A program made the translations under genes and the position numbers. From Vibrio hangzhouensis (lineage in GTDB: Bacteria; Pseudomonadota; Gammaproteobacteria; Enterobacterales; Vibrionaceae), in the NCBI RefSeq assembly GCF_900107935.1, contig NZ_FNVG01000002.1, positions 344,157 to 408,156 of the forward strand: a stretch of DNA of 64,000 nt. Reading direction: 5' to 3'. This document shows, piece by piece, positions 19,004 through 28,133 of the stretch. Position 1 is the stretch's first letter, and the number at the start of each line of letters is the position of its first letter. The notes below the pieces were generated by a model that had not been told where the DNA came from, did no database searches, and worked only from the letters and a program-made list of their open reading frames with translations.

Positions 19004-19129
19004 AGGCAATAACACTTTGAATTAACAGGATGTATACCCAAAAAACCTAAACATGTAGGCTAGTTGCTATAAGACTAGTCGAAATGACTCAGTGCGAGAA
19101 GGTAAATATTGACTAAGGAACAAAAAAAC

Positions 19130-19151
19130 GCCCCATGATTATTCATGAGGC
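19130..19151 (-). terminator. Rho-independent terminator
   Basis: On the minus strand a nine-base stem (GCCTCATGA with TCATGGGGC, one G-U pair, loop of four) is followed by seven U. It lies 50 bases after the leftward gene ending at 19201. Confidence 0.8.
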
Positions 19152-19200
19152 TACACTACCAAAGGAAAATTTGACTCAAATAGTTAAAAGGCTAGCGGAA

Positions 19201-19773
19201 TTAAAATGCAAAGCTAAATCCGAGATTGTAGTCATCTCCATTTTTGGCGATAAATTCTTTATCTTCACTGCACGCTCTCGGACGGCCTTTTTCATCGCCC
19301 TGCACTAAACTCACCCAGTGACGAATACCCGATGCGTGGCAGTTCTCAGTTTGCCCAAATGTGGTACAGGTTTCTAACTGGATATCTTCAATCTCAACTA
19401 ACTCTAAGCTGCCAGTACCTTTACGTCTACCCAGCATCACTTCCACATGCGTGCCGCTCTCATCACGAAATAGGATCGACTCAGGAGCGCATTTGTCACC
19501 TAAATAAGCGACAAAATGTTTGGCTCGCTTCAGACCTGTATGCTCACCGTTCTTGAAAAAGACCTGAACATGACGATAGTCAATCTCATAACTCACCACA
19601 TCTTCGTGTGAGCCAGTTTCAAGTGGAAACAAGGTGTCGAGCAGTTGCTTGGCCATTTTTTGCTTTTCAATTTGCTCATCCGCTTTCACCATTTCCACAG
19701 CAAAGACGGCTTCAGCGATAAAGGTTGAATGGTTTCTGTGTAGCTCTGTTTTATCGAATGTCAGCATGTTCAT
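19201..19773 (-). CDS. Uncharacterised 190-residue protein
   Basis: I do not recognise this protein. It is soluble, acidic and mixed alpha/beta. The N-terminal part (1-60) is helical, the middle has strands such as EIDYRHVQVFFKNGEHTG, and the C-terminus contains three Cys (TCTTFGQTENC, then RACSED) and ends in FSFAF. The ATG has a GGGAAAG ribosome site and the gene is followed by a strong terminator, so it is a genuine monocistronic gene. It diverges from the XRE/DUF3612 regulator at 19929, which makes it a likely target of that regulator. Confidence 0.7.
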   Translation of the reverse strand: MNMLTFDKTELHRNHSTFIAEAVFAVEMVKADEQIEKQKMAKQLLDTLFPLETGSHEDVVSYEIDYRHVQVFFKNGEHTGLKRAKHFVAYLGDKCAPESILFRDESGTHVEVMLGRRKGTGSLELVEIEDIQLETCTTFGQTENCHASGIRHWVSLVQGDEKGRPRACSEDKEFIAKNGDDYNLGFSFAF

Positions 19774-19928
19774 CGTCTTTCCCTCGCACGGCGATAATTC
19801 TAATTTAGAGCAAATATCTCAAACGAGCGTTTAAATTAATATTCGTTTTGTGATTTGCATACTTTGTAGACTAGCGCTTTTTTGACTACAATTTCACAAC
19901 AAAAATTTTACACTGTGAATTTTACAAA

Positions 19929-21476
19929 ATGCCTCTGTCAAAAAGTCTAATCCGTCAGTCCCATTTTTTGGGCACTAAGGTAAGAAACCTTAGAAAGCGC
20001 AACCATTTAACGATGGAAGATCTCTCCGCGCGCTGTATTCGCATCAATCCGGAATACGCTCCGTCTGTCTCGTACTTGTCCATGATTGAGCGTGGCAAAC
20101 GCGTACCCAGTATTGATATGTTGGAAGTCATCGCGGAAGTATTTCAAAAAGATCCGGCCTGGTTTCTCGATAATGAACCTGAGCAGGAAGAGATCACACC
20201 AGTGAAGGGCAACCGAGGTGGCATAAGCGGTATGGCTCTTGAGCCCAGCTTTTTGTTCTCCAACGACATCCTGCAAATTGCCATTCCGGAAATGCTGTCG
20301 CAAACCGGAATTACCGGAAGACAGTTTGCCCACCTTCTGATCCGCGCACATCAAGAGAGTTTACAAAACCACTTTCCGGATCTGGAGCGTGCTGCTGAGG
20401 ACGTTGGTTTAAAAAGATTAAACCTTTCCATTGAAGATCTCATCGACATTGCTGCCAATCTCGGACTTCGCGTACAGTGGGTTAATCGCACGCCGAAAGA
20501 TGTTGTCGACGAATTGGGAGTGAATGCCAAACAACTGGTAACGTCTTTTTTTGAACCACCCGGCACTATTTACCTGAATGAAATTCTCAAAGCTTACCCG
20601 ACCAGATTAAAGTACGATTTGGCGGTATATATTGGCCACCGCATTCTTCACAGTGAAGAGGGGTTAAAGAGTGTATTAAGTGTAGGACAAAATAACAGCT
20701 GGGAAGACGCAACACAGGCTCAATCTGCTTCAGCACTCAACTCACAGGACATTTTGCAGGCCTGGAGAGACTTTGAGTCGAGCTTTTTTGCCGGAGCTCT
20801 CTTGTGCCCGAAGGTCCCCTTTCGTCAGCTGCTCGACCGCTGCGGCTATGAAATCGACGTTCACAAGCGAGCTGGCGTGTCACCATCTGTCGCCATGCGC
20901 CGAATGACCGTAGTCTCACCCTATCCTCACTGGCATTATTTCGATGCCTATGGTCCAGGAAAACTCAAAGCGGTTTACCGCGGAAACGGCATTCCGCTAC
21001 CCTGGGGCAATATGAGAATGGTCAACGACCCTTGTCAACACTGGGCAGTATTTCGCCGCTTATCTGAGCCTCAAAACGGTTCCTCGGCTCAAATCTCCAT
21101 TCTCAACGTGGGTGATGAGCCACGCATTTACTGCTGTGAATCCATCAATATGACGGATCCGGCAGGCAACAACAGAGTACTGTGTGCCGGTATTGACCTG
21201 AACCCGGCCATAGATGCTCAGGGCGGTAACGCTCTGGAAATTGCCAGCGAACTCAAGCGCTCGTGTGTTGAAGGCGGAGGAAGCGTCGTCATTCCACATG
21301 GCATCAAAAAAGATCTCCAAACCGTCGCTAAAATACTAAATATCAACTGGATAGAGCGCGGTATCGAAGGCGAGGCGAGACTGATTTGTTCACGTGGTGC
21401 CGTTTGTCCAAGAAAACCAAGTTGCTATGAGGGTTGTCAGGACGCAGAAAAAGAACAGGTCGGTAATATCGTTTGA
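19929..21476 (+). CDS. XRE-family regulator with DUF3612-type C-terminal domain
   Basis: A 515-residue transcription factor. Residues 12-80 form an HTH_3 domain (LRKRNHLTMEDLSARC, then SYLSMIERGKRVPSIDML). A large C-terminal region (about 190-500) resembles the ScfR/RamB group with DUF2083/DUF3612 modules and has a Cys-rich tail (AVCPRKPSCYEGC). Relatives control short-chain fatty acid, acetate or glyoxylate metabolism; in Vibrio I recall a DUF3612 gene beside aceA/aceB. No glyoxylate gene is present here, so its targets are unknown. AT-rich TTTGCA/TTTGTA-like words occur before the gene and could be its own operator. Confidence 0.8.
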   Translation: MPLSKSLIRQSHFLGTKVRNLRKRNHLTMEDLSARCIRINPEYAPSVSYLSMIERGKRVPSIDMLEVIAEVFQKDPAWFLDNEPEQEEITPVKGNRGGISGMALEPSFLFSNDILQIAIPEMLSQTGITGRQFAHLLIRAHQESLQNHFPDLERAAEDVGLKRLNLSIEDLIDIAANLGLRVQWVNRTPKDVVDELGVNAKQLVTSFFEPPGTIYLNEILKAYPTRLKYDLAVYIGHRILHSEEGLKSVLSVGQNNSWEDATQAQSASALNSQDILQAWRDFESSFFAGALLCPKVPFRQLLDRCGYEIDVHKRAGVSPSVAMRRMTVVSPYPHWHYFDAYGPGKLKAVYRGNGIPLPWGNMRMVNDPCQHWAVFRRLSEPQNGSSAQISILNVGDEPRIYCCESINMTDPAGNNRVLCAGIDLNPAIDAQGGNALEIASELKRSCVEGGGSVVIPHGIKKDLQTVAKILNINWIERGIEGEARLICSRGAVCPRKPSCYEGCQDAEKEQVGNIV

Positions 21477-21500
21477 TTTGAAAAGCACAAGACACAAAAG

Positions 21501-21608
21501 AAAAAAGGCCAGCCACAATGATCGTGACTGGCCATATACAAGTGTGAACAAATAGAGGTTCACTAACAACGTCAGTTGGCTAGGTGACCCTCGGCTTAAA
21601 AAGGGTCG
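21501..21608 (-). ncRNA. qrr: Qrr quorum-regulatory small RNA
   Basis: The minus strand encodes an RNA of about 108 nt with all the parts of a Qrr. A 5' hairpin is formed by GACCC and GGGTC. The highly conserved core pairing region at 21590-21559 contains CACCTAGCCAACTGACG followed by TTGTTAGTGAA, as I remember it from V. harveyi and V. cholerae. A 10-bp terminator stem (21507-21516 with 21524-21533, one G-U pair) ends in a U-tract. Start and end are estimated from the promoter and terminator. With Hfq, Qrr RNAs base-pair with luxR/hapR, aphA and luxO-type mRNAs at low cell density. Which Qrr paralogue this is cannot be told from the window. Confidence 0.93.
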
Positions 21609-21618
21609 CTTTACTATA

Positions 21619-21635
21619 TGCAGAACCCGTGCCAA
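21619..21635 (-). promoter_or_regulatory. Sigma-54 (-24/-12) promoter of the Qrr RNA
   Basis: Minus strand TTGGCACGGGTTCTGCA matches the RpoN consensus, with the GG and GC doublets 12 bases apart. Counting 12 bases on from the GC places transcription start at about 21608, just before the GACCC of the first Qrr hairpin. Confidence 0.92.
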
Positions 21636-21710
21636 CTTTTTAAACCGCTGTTTTCTGATAATTCTGGTTAGATAAGTATCAATTTCACGTAAACCACGCT
21701 CATATCATCT

Positions 21711-21742
21711 TTGCATTATGCAAATTACGGTGCAATTTGCAA
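21711..21742. promoter_or_regulatory. Two LuxO-type enhancer boxes
   Basis: TTGCATTATGCAA at 21711-21723 is a perfect match to TTGCA-W3-TGCAA, and TGCAATTTGCAA at 21731-21742 matches all but one base. They lie about 100-135 bp upstream of the Qrr start, the usual distance for enhancer binding by phosphorylated LuxO. A further half-site TTGCA occurs near 21760. Confidence 0.85.
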
Positions 21743-21873
21743 TTTCCGCTCGTTTTATATTGCAAAATACGACCAAACCCAGAAAGACTGTATGAAACCC
21801 ATTACATCAAATATGCACTGACTTACGCCCATTTGATACATTTCATCAATATACAGACCAACAAAAACTTAAC

Positions 21874-22353
21874 TTATTGAAAGTCGGTACCTTCTAGCTT
21901 GAGCAACTGGCGTTTTCGCTCTACTCCACCTGCATATCCGGTCAACTTGCCACTTTTTCCAATGACACGATGACAAGGAACAACCACTGAAATGGGATTT
22001 TTGCCATTTGCCGCCCCAACGGCTCTGACAGCTTTCGGTTTTCCAATACGTTCTGCTAACTCCTGATAGCTGATAACCTCGCCATAGGGAATATCACACA
22101 ATGCTTTCCATACTTGCTTCTGGAATGCGGTACCTTGCGCAGCAAGGGGAAGATCGAACGTCCGGGATTTCCCGGCAAAATAAGCCTCTAGCTGTTGCTG
22201 TACTCTGATTAAGATAGGATGTTCAGGAGACAACTGGCCTAGCTCTTCAGGCAACGTGGTATGTTGTTCAAACCACAGGCCCAGTACACCATCATCGCTT
22301 GCCTGAATGGTCACATCCCCTAAGGGGGTGCTGGTGATAAGGTAATAATTCAT
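21874..22353 (-). CDS. ogt: Methylated-DNA--protein-cysteine S-methyltransferase
   Basis: A 159-residue suicide repair enzyme that removes alkyl groups from O6-methylguanine. The acceptor cysteine is in the canonical PCHRVIG, and the helix-turn-helix arginine finger region reads [18 protein letters not shown] start it at the ATG giving MNYYLITS, which overlaps the upstream TGA as ATGA; the longer frame lies inside the Ada-AlkA gene. Tight coupling to a glycosylase/Ada fusion makes this an adaptive alkylation-repair operon. Confidence 0.93.
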   Translation of the reverse strand: MNYYLITSTPLGDVTIQASDDGVLGLWFEQHTTLPEELGQLSPEHPILIRVQQQLEAYFAGKSRTFDLPLAAQGTAFQKQVWKALCDIPYGEVISYQELAERIGKPKAVRAVGAANGKNPISVVVPCHRVIGKSGKLTGYAGGVERKRQLLKLEGTDFQ

Positions 22354-23726
22354 AATGCATGACTCCAGCAATGCAGTGTGGCGTAGCTTCCCCAAGGCGA
22401 TACACGATCTGCGGTCAATCCTTGTTGAAGCGTACTATATTTTTTAACTATCAAGTCGGTTTCTAAAAACAGGTCAGGATCGGACAAACCACGCATTCGG
22501 GCATAGCTGACAGTCCAGGGCCCAACTCCCTTCAGGGTTAACCAGTTCTCCGGAGAGTCATCGGGTGCCTGCGCCACAAAACCAGCTAGTCTCGCCAGAG
22601 TTTCTTTTCGACTCTGCGGCATCTTTAAAAAGCTCAGGTCAGATTGAGCCACCAACTCTGCCGTCGGAAATACCTGTTTACCAGAGACACGATGATTAAG
22701 CTGCTGTACCAAAAGGTTCAGCTGCCCGATCGCCGCTTTGACCGACACCTGCTGCCCCAATACTGCTCGCACACCAGCCTCCCAAATAGACCATACTCCA
22801 GGAAGTCGAATTCCGGACTGACGAATCAAGTGACGGTCTACCCCCTTTAAGTGTTCCTCCACCAAAAACAGGTCTGTGTTGAGGTCAAATACCCGTTTAA
22901 TATTCGCCATCAGCCAAGGCAATTTGGTGACATCCTCAAGCTCAAACTCCACCCTGACACTTTGTCTCTGCTCCACATCGGCATGTAACCTGAACCAGCC
23001 CAGGCGTCCCCCAGCTTCGATATGGCGCGCATAACTGTCGTCTGTCACCTGCTCAACGCCGGAAATCGCTCTGAGTTGATAGAAATCTAGCAGTCTACGC
23101 CAGTGGTAACGTCCACGATAAGCAAGATGGAGCACATTTGAGGCCGTTGACGGCGCTTCGGACGCTCGCCCTCTTTTGACATCTGTCGGTGTCAGTTTCA
23201 AGTACTTCCTGAAAGCATCATTAAAACGACGAGTGCTATTGAAACCGCAGGCAAAACCGACCTCAGTGACAGATAAAGAGCTGTTGTGTAACAACTGCTT
23301 GGCAAACATCAGCTGATGCAGTTGGGCATACACCTTTGGCGACATACCAACATGGGTTCGGAATAGTTGTCTTAGATAACGACTGGTTACCCCCAGCCTT
23401 TCAGACAGAACCTCCAGATTAGAGTGATTGAGTTCACCCTCCTCAATAAGCTTTAGTGCCCGTCGAACCGTGGTTTCGGTACCTCTCCAGGCCCAGGAAT
23501 TGGGGGCACTATCAGGACGGCATCTCAGACAAGGTCGGTAACCTGCATTCAAAGCGAGTATTGCATTAGAAAAATACTCAACGTTGTCTTCTTTGGGCAA
23601 ATTCGCCGGACAAATTGGGCGGCAAAATATCCCTGTGGTTTTTACGGCAACGAAAAACCGTCCATCAAATCTTGTATCTCTCGACAGGCGAGCGTGCCGA
23701 CACTGCTCTCTTGATAATAATTCCAT
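22350..23726 (-). CDS. Ada-AlkA fusion: methyl-sensing activator and 3-methyladenine glycosylase
   Basis: In order across 458 residues: an Ada zinc domain with the four cysteines C35, C39, C66 and C69 (FCRPIC and CLRC), which senses methyl phosphotriesters; an AraC-type HTH pair (about 90-185; [20 protein letters not shown]); an AlkA N-terminal domain (about 195-290); and a HhH-GPD glycosylase (about 300-458). The glycosylase has the hairpin LKGVGPWT and the following FLETD, whose Asp is the likely catalytic residue. The protein should both sense alkylation damage and excise alkylated bases. It probably activates its own operon, which includes ogt. Confidence 0.9.
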   Translation of the reverse strand: MELLSREQCRHARLSRDTRFDGRFFVAVKTTGIFCRPICPANLPKEDNVEYFSNAILALNAGYRPCLRCRPDSAPNSWAWRGTETTVRRALKLIEEGELNHSNLEVLSERLGVTSRYLRQLFRTHVGMSPKVYAQLHQLMFAKQLLHNSSLSVTEVGFACGFNSTRRFNDAFRKYLKLTPTDVKRGRASEAPSTASNVLHLAYRGRYHWRRLLDFYQLRAISGVEQVTDDSYARHIEAGGRLGWFRLHADVEQRQSVRVEFELEDVTKLPWLMANIKRVFDLNTDLFLVEEHLKGVDRHLIRQSGIRLPGVWSIWEAGVRAVLGQQVSVKAAIGQLNLLVQQLNHRVSGKQVFPTAELVAQSDLSFLKMPQSRKETLARLAGFVAQAPDDSPENWLTLKGVGPWTVSYARMRGLSDPDLFLETDLIVKKYSTLQQGLTADRVSPWGSYATLHCWSHAL

Positions 23727-23992
23727 AGGTTACTCCATCCCCTGCCTTTTCCTTAGTGTAACCCACAAACCACACCAAACTAGCCACTTTCGGAACAGAA
23801 TAGCACCACATTAGATTCACCTTTCTGTCATCAATTCGTCAACAGGTAAGGTAAAAGTATTTGCATACCAGTAAGTTAACATTCAAGCGAAAAAGGCGTT
23901 AAAAAATTGCCTCTGGAAATTTCTAAAACTCGAAAAGCTCTGTCTATACTGAGGCTGAGTTTGATGATTAATGTCATGTTATGAGGGTGGCT

Positions 23993-24379
23993 ATGTCTAA
24001 TGTAGATTTTCGTCCTGGAAAAAAACCGTTCTACGACAACAAGCGTTTCCGGCGTGGATTTGCAAAATCCGGAGATTTCACGCTGGCAGAAGAAGATATA
24101 TTGATTCGATTTGGAGACACCATGACGGCTCTCGAGTCAGGAGAGATCATGCCAGAGTCCGAATCTGAACACCATTTTTTGCAGGTTATCGCCGATGAAA
24201 GTCATGCCGAGAGCAAGTTGGAGAAGACTTGGATCAAGTACATCCATTTAGCCCGTGATCGTAAGAAGTTTCATACGCTCAACGGCAAAAAGACCGAAAC
24301 TGAGGCAAGTAGCGATGACTCAGACTACAGCGATAACGATGATATTGGGGATGATTTAGTGGACGATGAAATAACCTAA
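23993..24379 (+). CDS. maoP: DUF413 protein, MaoP-like
   Basis: A 128-residue protein of the DUF413/YifE family. The conserved region begins FRPGKKPFYDNKRFRRGFAKSGDFT and covers about the first 100 residues; the tail is a very acidic Asp/Ser-rich extension. In E. coli the orthologue MaoP acts with the maoS site to organise the Ori macrodomain. A GAGGGTGG ribosome site lies just before the second ATG, which I prefer to the one four codons earlier. The symbol is given by family; the function in this organism is inferred. Confidence 0.8.
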   Translation: MSNVDFRPGKKPFYDNKRFRRGFAKSGDFTLAEEDILIRFGDTMTALESGEIMPESESEHHFLQVIADESHAESKLEKTWIKYIHLARDRKKFHTLNGKKTETEASSDDSDYSDNDDIGDDLVDDEIT

Positions 24380-24429
24380 AACGAATAGGCTCCTCTGTTT
24401 TCGATCTCTCCCTCTAAGTGAAACCACTA

Positions 24430-24462
24430 TGTGTGATAGTCATGCAATCAAACTATCACACA
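24430..24462. repeat. Perfect 11-bp inverted repeat
   Basis: TGTGTGATAGT at 24430 pairs with ACTATCACACA at 24452 across an 11-base loop. It sits about 50 bases after the maoP stop and before the GGDEF gene. The following sequence is A-rich with a few T, so it may be a weak terminator, or an operator for a dimeric regulator. Confidence 0.45.
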
Positions 24463-24576
24463 AAATAATTGTATGTTTTTTCAGATCTACTGCTCAACCC
24501 TCTCATTCATTCACGCTCTTTATGGGTATGTGTGTTATATTAGTAATTATGCATATATAGAGATATCCAGAACACA

Positions 24577-25476
24577 ATGCTCACGAAGTTGGAACAAGTA
24601 TACGAAGTGCTGTCTTGTTTGCCGGATCCTGTTTTCATTCTAAGTGAAAAGGGGGATTACATCGACTTACTGGGTGGCACTGATACTCAATCTTATCATG
24701 ACGGCAAAGCCCTTATAGGCAAGACGCTGCACTCGGTAATGTCGGAAGACAAGGCGAACTGGTTTATAGGTCAGATTATCGACGCCTTAGATCGTAACTG
24801 TGTTGTGACAGTAGAATACGATCTGGCCGCTGCAGAGGTAGTTGGACTTGATGAACACGCCGGGCCTGCGGGAATCTTGCGATTTGAAGGCAAAATATTC
24901 CCACTCTCATTTATGCATAATGACGACCGCGTTGTGTGTTGGTTAACGCGTAATATATCTCAGCGCCACCAGTTGGAAGTACAATTACGCAAACAGAGCG
25001 AGACCGATGGATTAACACAAATAGCAAACCGGAATTACTTTTTCAACAGGCTGTCTTCTATCACGAAGCACGACGTGTTACATAGCCTGCTATTACTGGA
25101 CGTAGACTTTTTCAAACAAGTAAATGATACCTACGGACACCTCGCTGGCGACCAAACACTGCAGGAAGTGGTCAGTCGGGTACAAAGCCTCATTCGACCG
25201 ATTGATATTTTCGCCAGAGTGGGCGGAGAAGAGTTTGCCATCATATTGCCACAAAGTGATGATCGCAGTGGCTACGAGGTTGCCGAGAGAATAAGACTCG
25301 CCATTGCCAACCACCCCTTCAGCTATAAAGAACACACTTTCGCCATCACCACGAGCCTGGGAGTCACTCAAATTCATCAGGGAGAACAAAATAACGAGGT
25401 GTTTTCTCGGGTTGATAACGCGTTATACCTTGCCAAGGAGCAAGGGAGGAACCGCTGTGTAAGCCTGCTCAAGTAA
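24577..25476 (+). CDS. PAS-GGDEF diguanylate cyclase
   Basis: A 299-residue cytoplasmic protein. Residues 5-135 look like a PAS sensor (CLPDPVFILSEKGDYIDLLGG). The GGDEF domain (about 140-299) contains LDVDFFKQVNDTYGHLAGD and an intact VGGEEF active site. Five residues before the GG is RPID, a canonical inhibitory I-site, in contrast to the other cyclase of this window. It should make c-di-GMP with product feedback. It is monocistronic. Confidence 0.9.
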   Translation: MLTKLEQVYEVLSCLPDPVFILSEKGDYIDLLGGTDTQSYHDGKALIGKTLHSVMSEDKANWFIGQIIDALDRNCVVTVEYDLAAAEVVGLDEHAGPAGILRFEGKIFPLSFMHNDDRVVCWLTRNISQRHQLEVQLRKQSETDGLTQIANRNYFFNRLSSITKHDVLHSLLLLDVDFFKQVNDTYGHLAGDQTLQEVVSRVQSLIRPIDIFARVGGEEFAIILPQSDDRSGYEVAERIRLAIANHPFSYKEHTFAITTSLGVTQIHQGEQNNEVFSRVDNALYLAKEQGRNRCVSLLK

Positions 25477-25693
25477 AGGCCGGCCTATATGGAAAGCCAA
25501 CTTCGCGTCATTAGCATGATCTCATACCTAGCCTTTAATTACCCACAAAGGGGTAGTCAATAAACTGACGGCAAACGAATTATTGACACTTCCTGTTTCA
25601 AATTCAAAGTTCTCTTCACCTGACATACCTCGAGCCTATATAACGTGTAAAATCTGAGGTTACGCAGACGTCTACTTTACGTGGTTCAAAATA

Positions 25694-27694
25694 ATGATGA
25701 ATCTTTTCAGGTTACTCAATATTAAGAATACAATTCTGATCGTATTTTTAATTCCAACAACCTTATTGGTCACTTTGATCGGCACTCAAATTTTCAAAGC
25801 TCAACAACACGCCGCTCACGCGCAGACTTCACTGGAAGCAGTCCATCTATTTAAACTTTATGATGAAATAGCACATCAATTTGCCGTAGAGCGCGGCTTG
25901 ACCGCTGGCGTCCTGGCCGCGAAGGGACAAGGACAGCAAGTGAGTGCACTCAAACAGCAACGCATTAAAGCAGACCAGGCGTTTCGCAACCTAACTTCAT
26001 TTTCGCCACAATATTTGGAAAGTGAAGTTCTCACTCGACTAAATAAAAATGTACTTCAAGCTCTGGAACAACGAGCGTCTATACGGCAACAAGTTGATAC
26101 ACTGAACATTAAGGACTCGCCTTTCGCGTATTATTCCAACATTAACCGCATGTCTCTTGATAACTTATCGGTGATTCTGACACATGTCGATGCCCCGGAA
26201 CTTGAACAGAAACTACGGGGCTTACATGCTCTACTTACAATGAAAGAAGAAGCTGGGAAAGCGCGTGGCGCGCTCAATGGTGCCTTTGCGGGTAAACGCT
26301 CTTCCCTCGACGGCTATACCAATATCAGCAATTATATCGCAACAGAAACTTATGCTCTGAGACAGGCGGAACTGTTGTTCGCAGCGAATGATCTGCAAAC
26401 ACTCACTGCAATAACGAGTAATGCCATATGGCGTGATGTGGATGCAATTCAACAAAGCTACCGCGCACAAAGAAGTTCTCTGGATCAATTAGAAGGCCCA
26501 GATGCGCCCGAGTGGTTTGACCTGGCAACAAAGCGCATTGGCCAGATCAAAGGGCTAGCCGATACCATTGCCAATAATGTATCAGAGCTTGCTAGGCAAA
26601 ATCAGCAGCAAGCACAGAAAACGGTAATCGCTTATATTGCGGTAACTCTATTTGTTGTACTTCCTCTCTCGGCAATCGCATTCCTGTCGACTAGGCGGCT
26701 TCACCGCAGAGTGACCCTATTCGTTGACCAAATCGATACCATGGCCAAGAACAAGGATCTTAGTCTGACTCTCCCGTGTGAACAGCGCGATGAACTCGGC
26801 AAAATCGCACTTCATTTCAATCAGCTCACCGCAAGTCTGGCATCCGCATTACAGAAGTCACTAGATGTTGCCCAAAAAACGGAGCAAGAGATGATGGGCA
26901 TGAGCCAACTTGTGTCTTCGACTCAAACAGTCAGTCAGCAAACGCATTTACGCTGCGACAATATTGCGACCGCAATGACTGAGATGGCGCAAACGAGCCA
27001 GGAAGTAGCCAGTATCACAAGCGAAGCTCAGCAAAGTGCTGACAGTGCTCAACACAATGCTATTCAGTGCCAAAGCCATGGTGAGTATTCCTTAGTGACA
27101 ACGACTCAGTTGATCACCAGCGTCGACAATACATACGCTTGCTTGGAACAGTTAGAAATTAAGATGGCTAGCGTGTCGGAGATTCTAGATAACATCAATT
27201 CGATCTCCGAACAAACTAACTTGTTAGCCCTTAATGCCGCCATAGAGGCAGCCCGGGCAGGCGAGCAAGGACGTGGATTTGCAGTCGTTGCCGATGAAGT
27301 TCGATCATTGGCTCAGCGCAGCAAAGAGTCAACAGAAGTCATTCGTAATCTGCTGGATGATATTTCTAATAACGCAAAGACATCCTTTGAAAATATGCAG
27401 CAAAGTCGTGATGCAAGCTATACCGCTCAGTCCATGGTGTCCGACACCAATACTATGATCGATGGTCTAATTGCGACGACAAAGCAAATCACCGACTACA
27501 ACACCAGCATTGCAACGGCGACAGAAGAGCAGTCACAGACGACTCAATCTGTTGAATCTGATATCGATACGCTTCTGTCCATGGTCGAAACGACCGATAA
27601 AAATATCCAGCAGATGAATAGCGAAATGCATAGGGTTAAACAGCGGATGGAAGAGTTGGTTGCCGATGTGTCTCTGTTTAAACTGACATCATAG
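25694..27694 (+). CDS. Methyl-accepting chemotaxis protein with NIT sensor domain
   Basis: A 666-residue chemoreceptor: membrane helix at about 12-30, periplasmic NIT (nitrate/nitrite-sensing type) domain to about 305 with the family's [14 protein letters not shown] and [15 protein letters not shown] helices, second helix near 312-332, HAMP, and a long signalling coiled coil. The hairpin tip that contacts CheA/CheW is conserved ([20 protein letters not shown] and [15 protein letters not shown]). The NIT family includes nitrate/nitrite sensors, but the ligand here is unproven. A strong terminator follows. Confidence 0.9.
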   Translation: MMNLFRLLNIKNTILIVFLIPTTLLVTLIGTQIFKAQQHAAHAQTSLEAVHLFKLYDEIAHQFAVERGLTAGVLAAKGQGQQVSALKQQRIKADQAFRNLTSFSPQYLESEVLTRLNKNVLQALEQRASIRQQVDTLNIKDSPFAYYSNINRMSLDNLSVILTHVDAPELEQKLRGLHALLTMKEEAGKARGALNGAFAGKRSSLDGYTNISNYIATETYALRQAELLFAANDLQTLTAITSNAIWRDVDAIQQSYRAQRSSLDQLEGPDAPEWFDLATKRIGQIKGLADTIANNVSELARQNQQQAQKTVIAYIAVTLFVVLPLSAIAFLSTRRLHRRVTLFVDQIDTMAKNKDLSLTLPCEQRDELGKIALHFNQLTASLASALQKSLDVAQKTEQEMMGMSQLVSSTQTVSQQTHLRCDNIATAMTEMAQTSQEVASITSEAQQSADSAQHNAIQCQSHGEYSLVTTTQLITSVDNTYACLEQLEIKMASVSEILDNINSISEQTNLLALNAAIEAARAGEQGRGFAVVADEVRSLAQRSKESTEVIRNLLDDISNNAKTSFENMQQSRDASYTAQSMVSDTNTMIDGLIATTKQITDYNTSIATATEEQSQTTQSVESDIDTLLSMVETTDKNIQQMNSEMHRVKQRMEELVADVSLFKLTS

Positions 27695-27726
27695 ACTAGC
27701 TGACTCGCTTGGCGGTAAAGCTTAAG

Positions 27727-27757
27727 AGCCTCGGTAATCGATTACCGAGGCTTTTTG
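27727..27757 (+). terminator. Rho-independent terminator after the chemoreceptor
   Basis: A perfect 26-bp palindrome (AGCCTCGGTAAT and its complement around CG) is followed by TTTTT. It is 32 bases after the stop codon. Confidence 0.88.
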
Positions 27758-27993
27758 TTTCGCCATCTGCTTGGCACATGGTGAAACAAAAACTCATAGC
27801 GTTAGTACAATATAAGCCGCGAACCATCCTCAAAGATTTCTCCTCATAACGATATTAAGCTCAGCCCAACTACCAAACAAGCCAGGGATAAGACTGTTCA
27901 AATGATATACAAATTGGATATCCATCACAATTGAGCTAAAGAAGTGATGATGAGGTCTACTATTGTCACTCAGTTCCTGATAAATTAAAAAAC

Positions 27994-28006
27994 AAAACGT
28001 CGTTTT
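27994..28006. promoter_or_regulatory. Candidate KdgR operator upstream of kdgK
   Basis: AAAACGTCGTTTT is a perfect pseudo-palindrome in the 439-bp gap before kdgK. It aligns base for base with the AAAACGATGTTTC site between kduD and kdgR, and resembles the GAAAC-N-GTTTC type of KdgR box known from enterobacteria. The rest of this gap, apart from the chemoreceptor terminator, shows nothing that I recognise. Confidence 0.5.
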
Positions 28007-28133
28007 AAAAATTAAATCTTGAAACGTGCTTTTCTGAACGGTGACAGGTTTCTCTTTAAGACTCCAGCTTCTAACTCATGAAACTACGGGTACCTTCTGG
28101 TCAGTTAATCATTCCAAATTGAGATCGCAAACA

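Noticed and set aside
19059..19079. GCTAGT and ACTAGT before the HD-GYP gene, resembling the ACTAGT array
   Set aside because: Their spacing is 15 bp, not 12, and no third element or shared spacer is present.
21390..21635. An 81-codon leftward frame rich in Leu and Phe
   Set aside because: It covers the Qrr RNA and its terminator and runs antisense into the XRE regulator; the RNA explains the region better.
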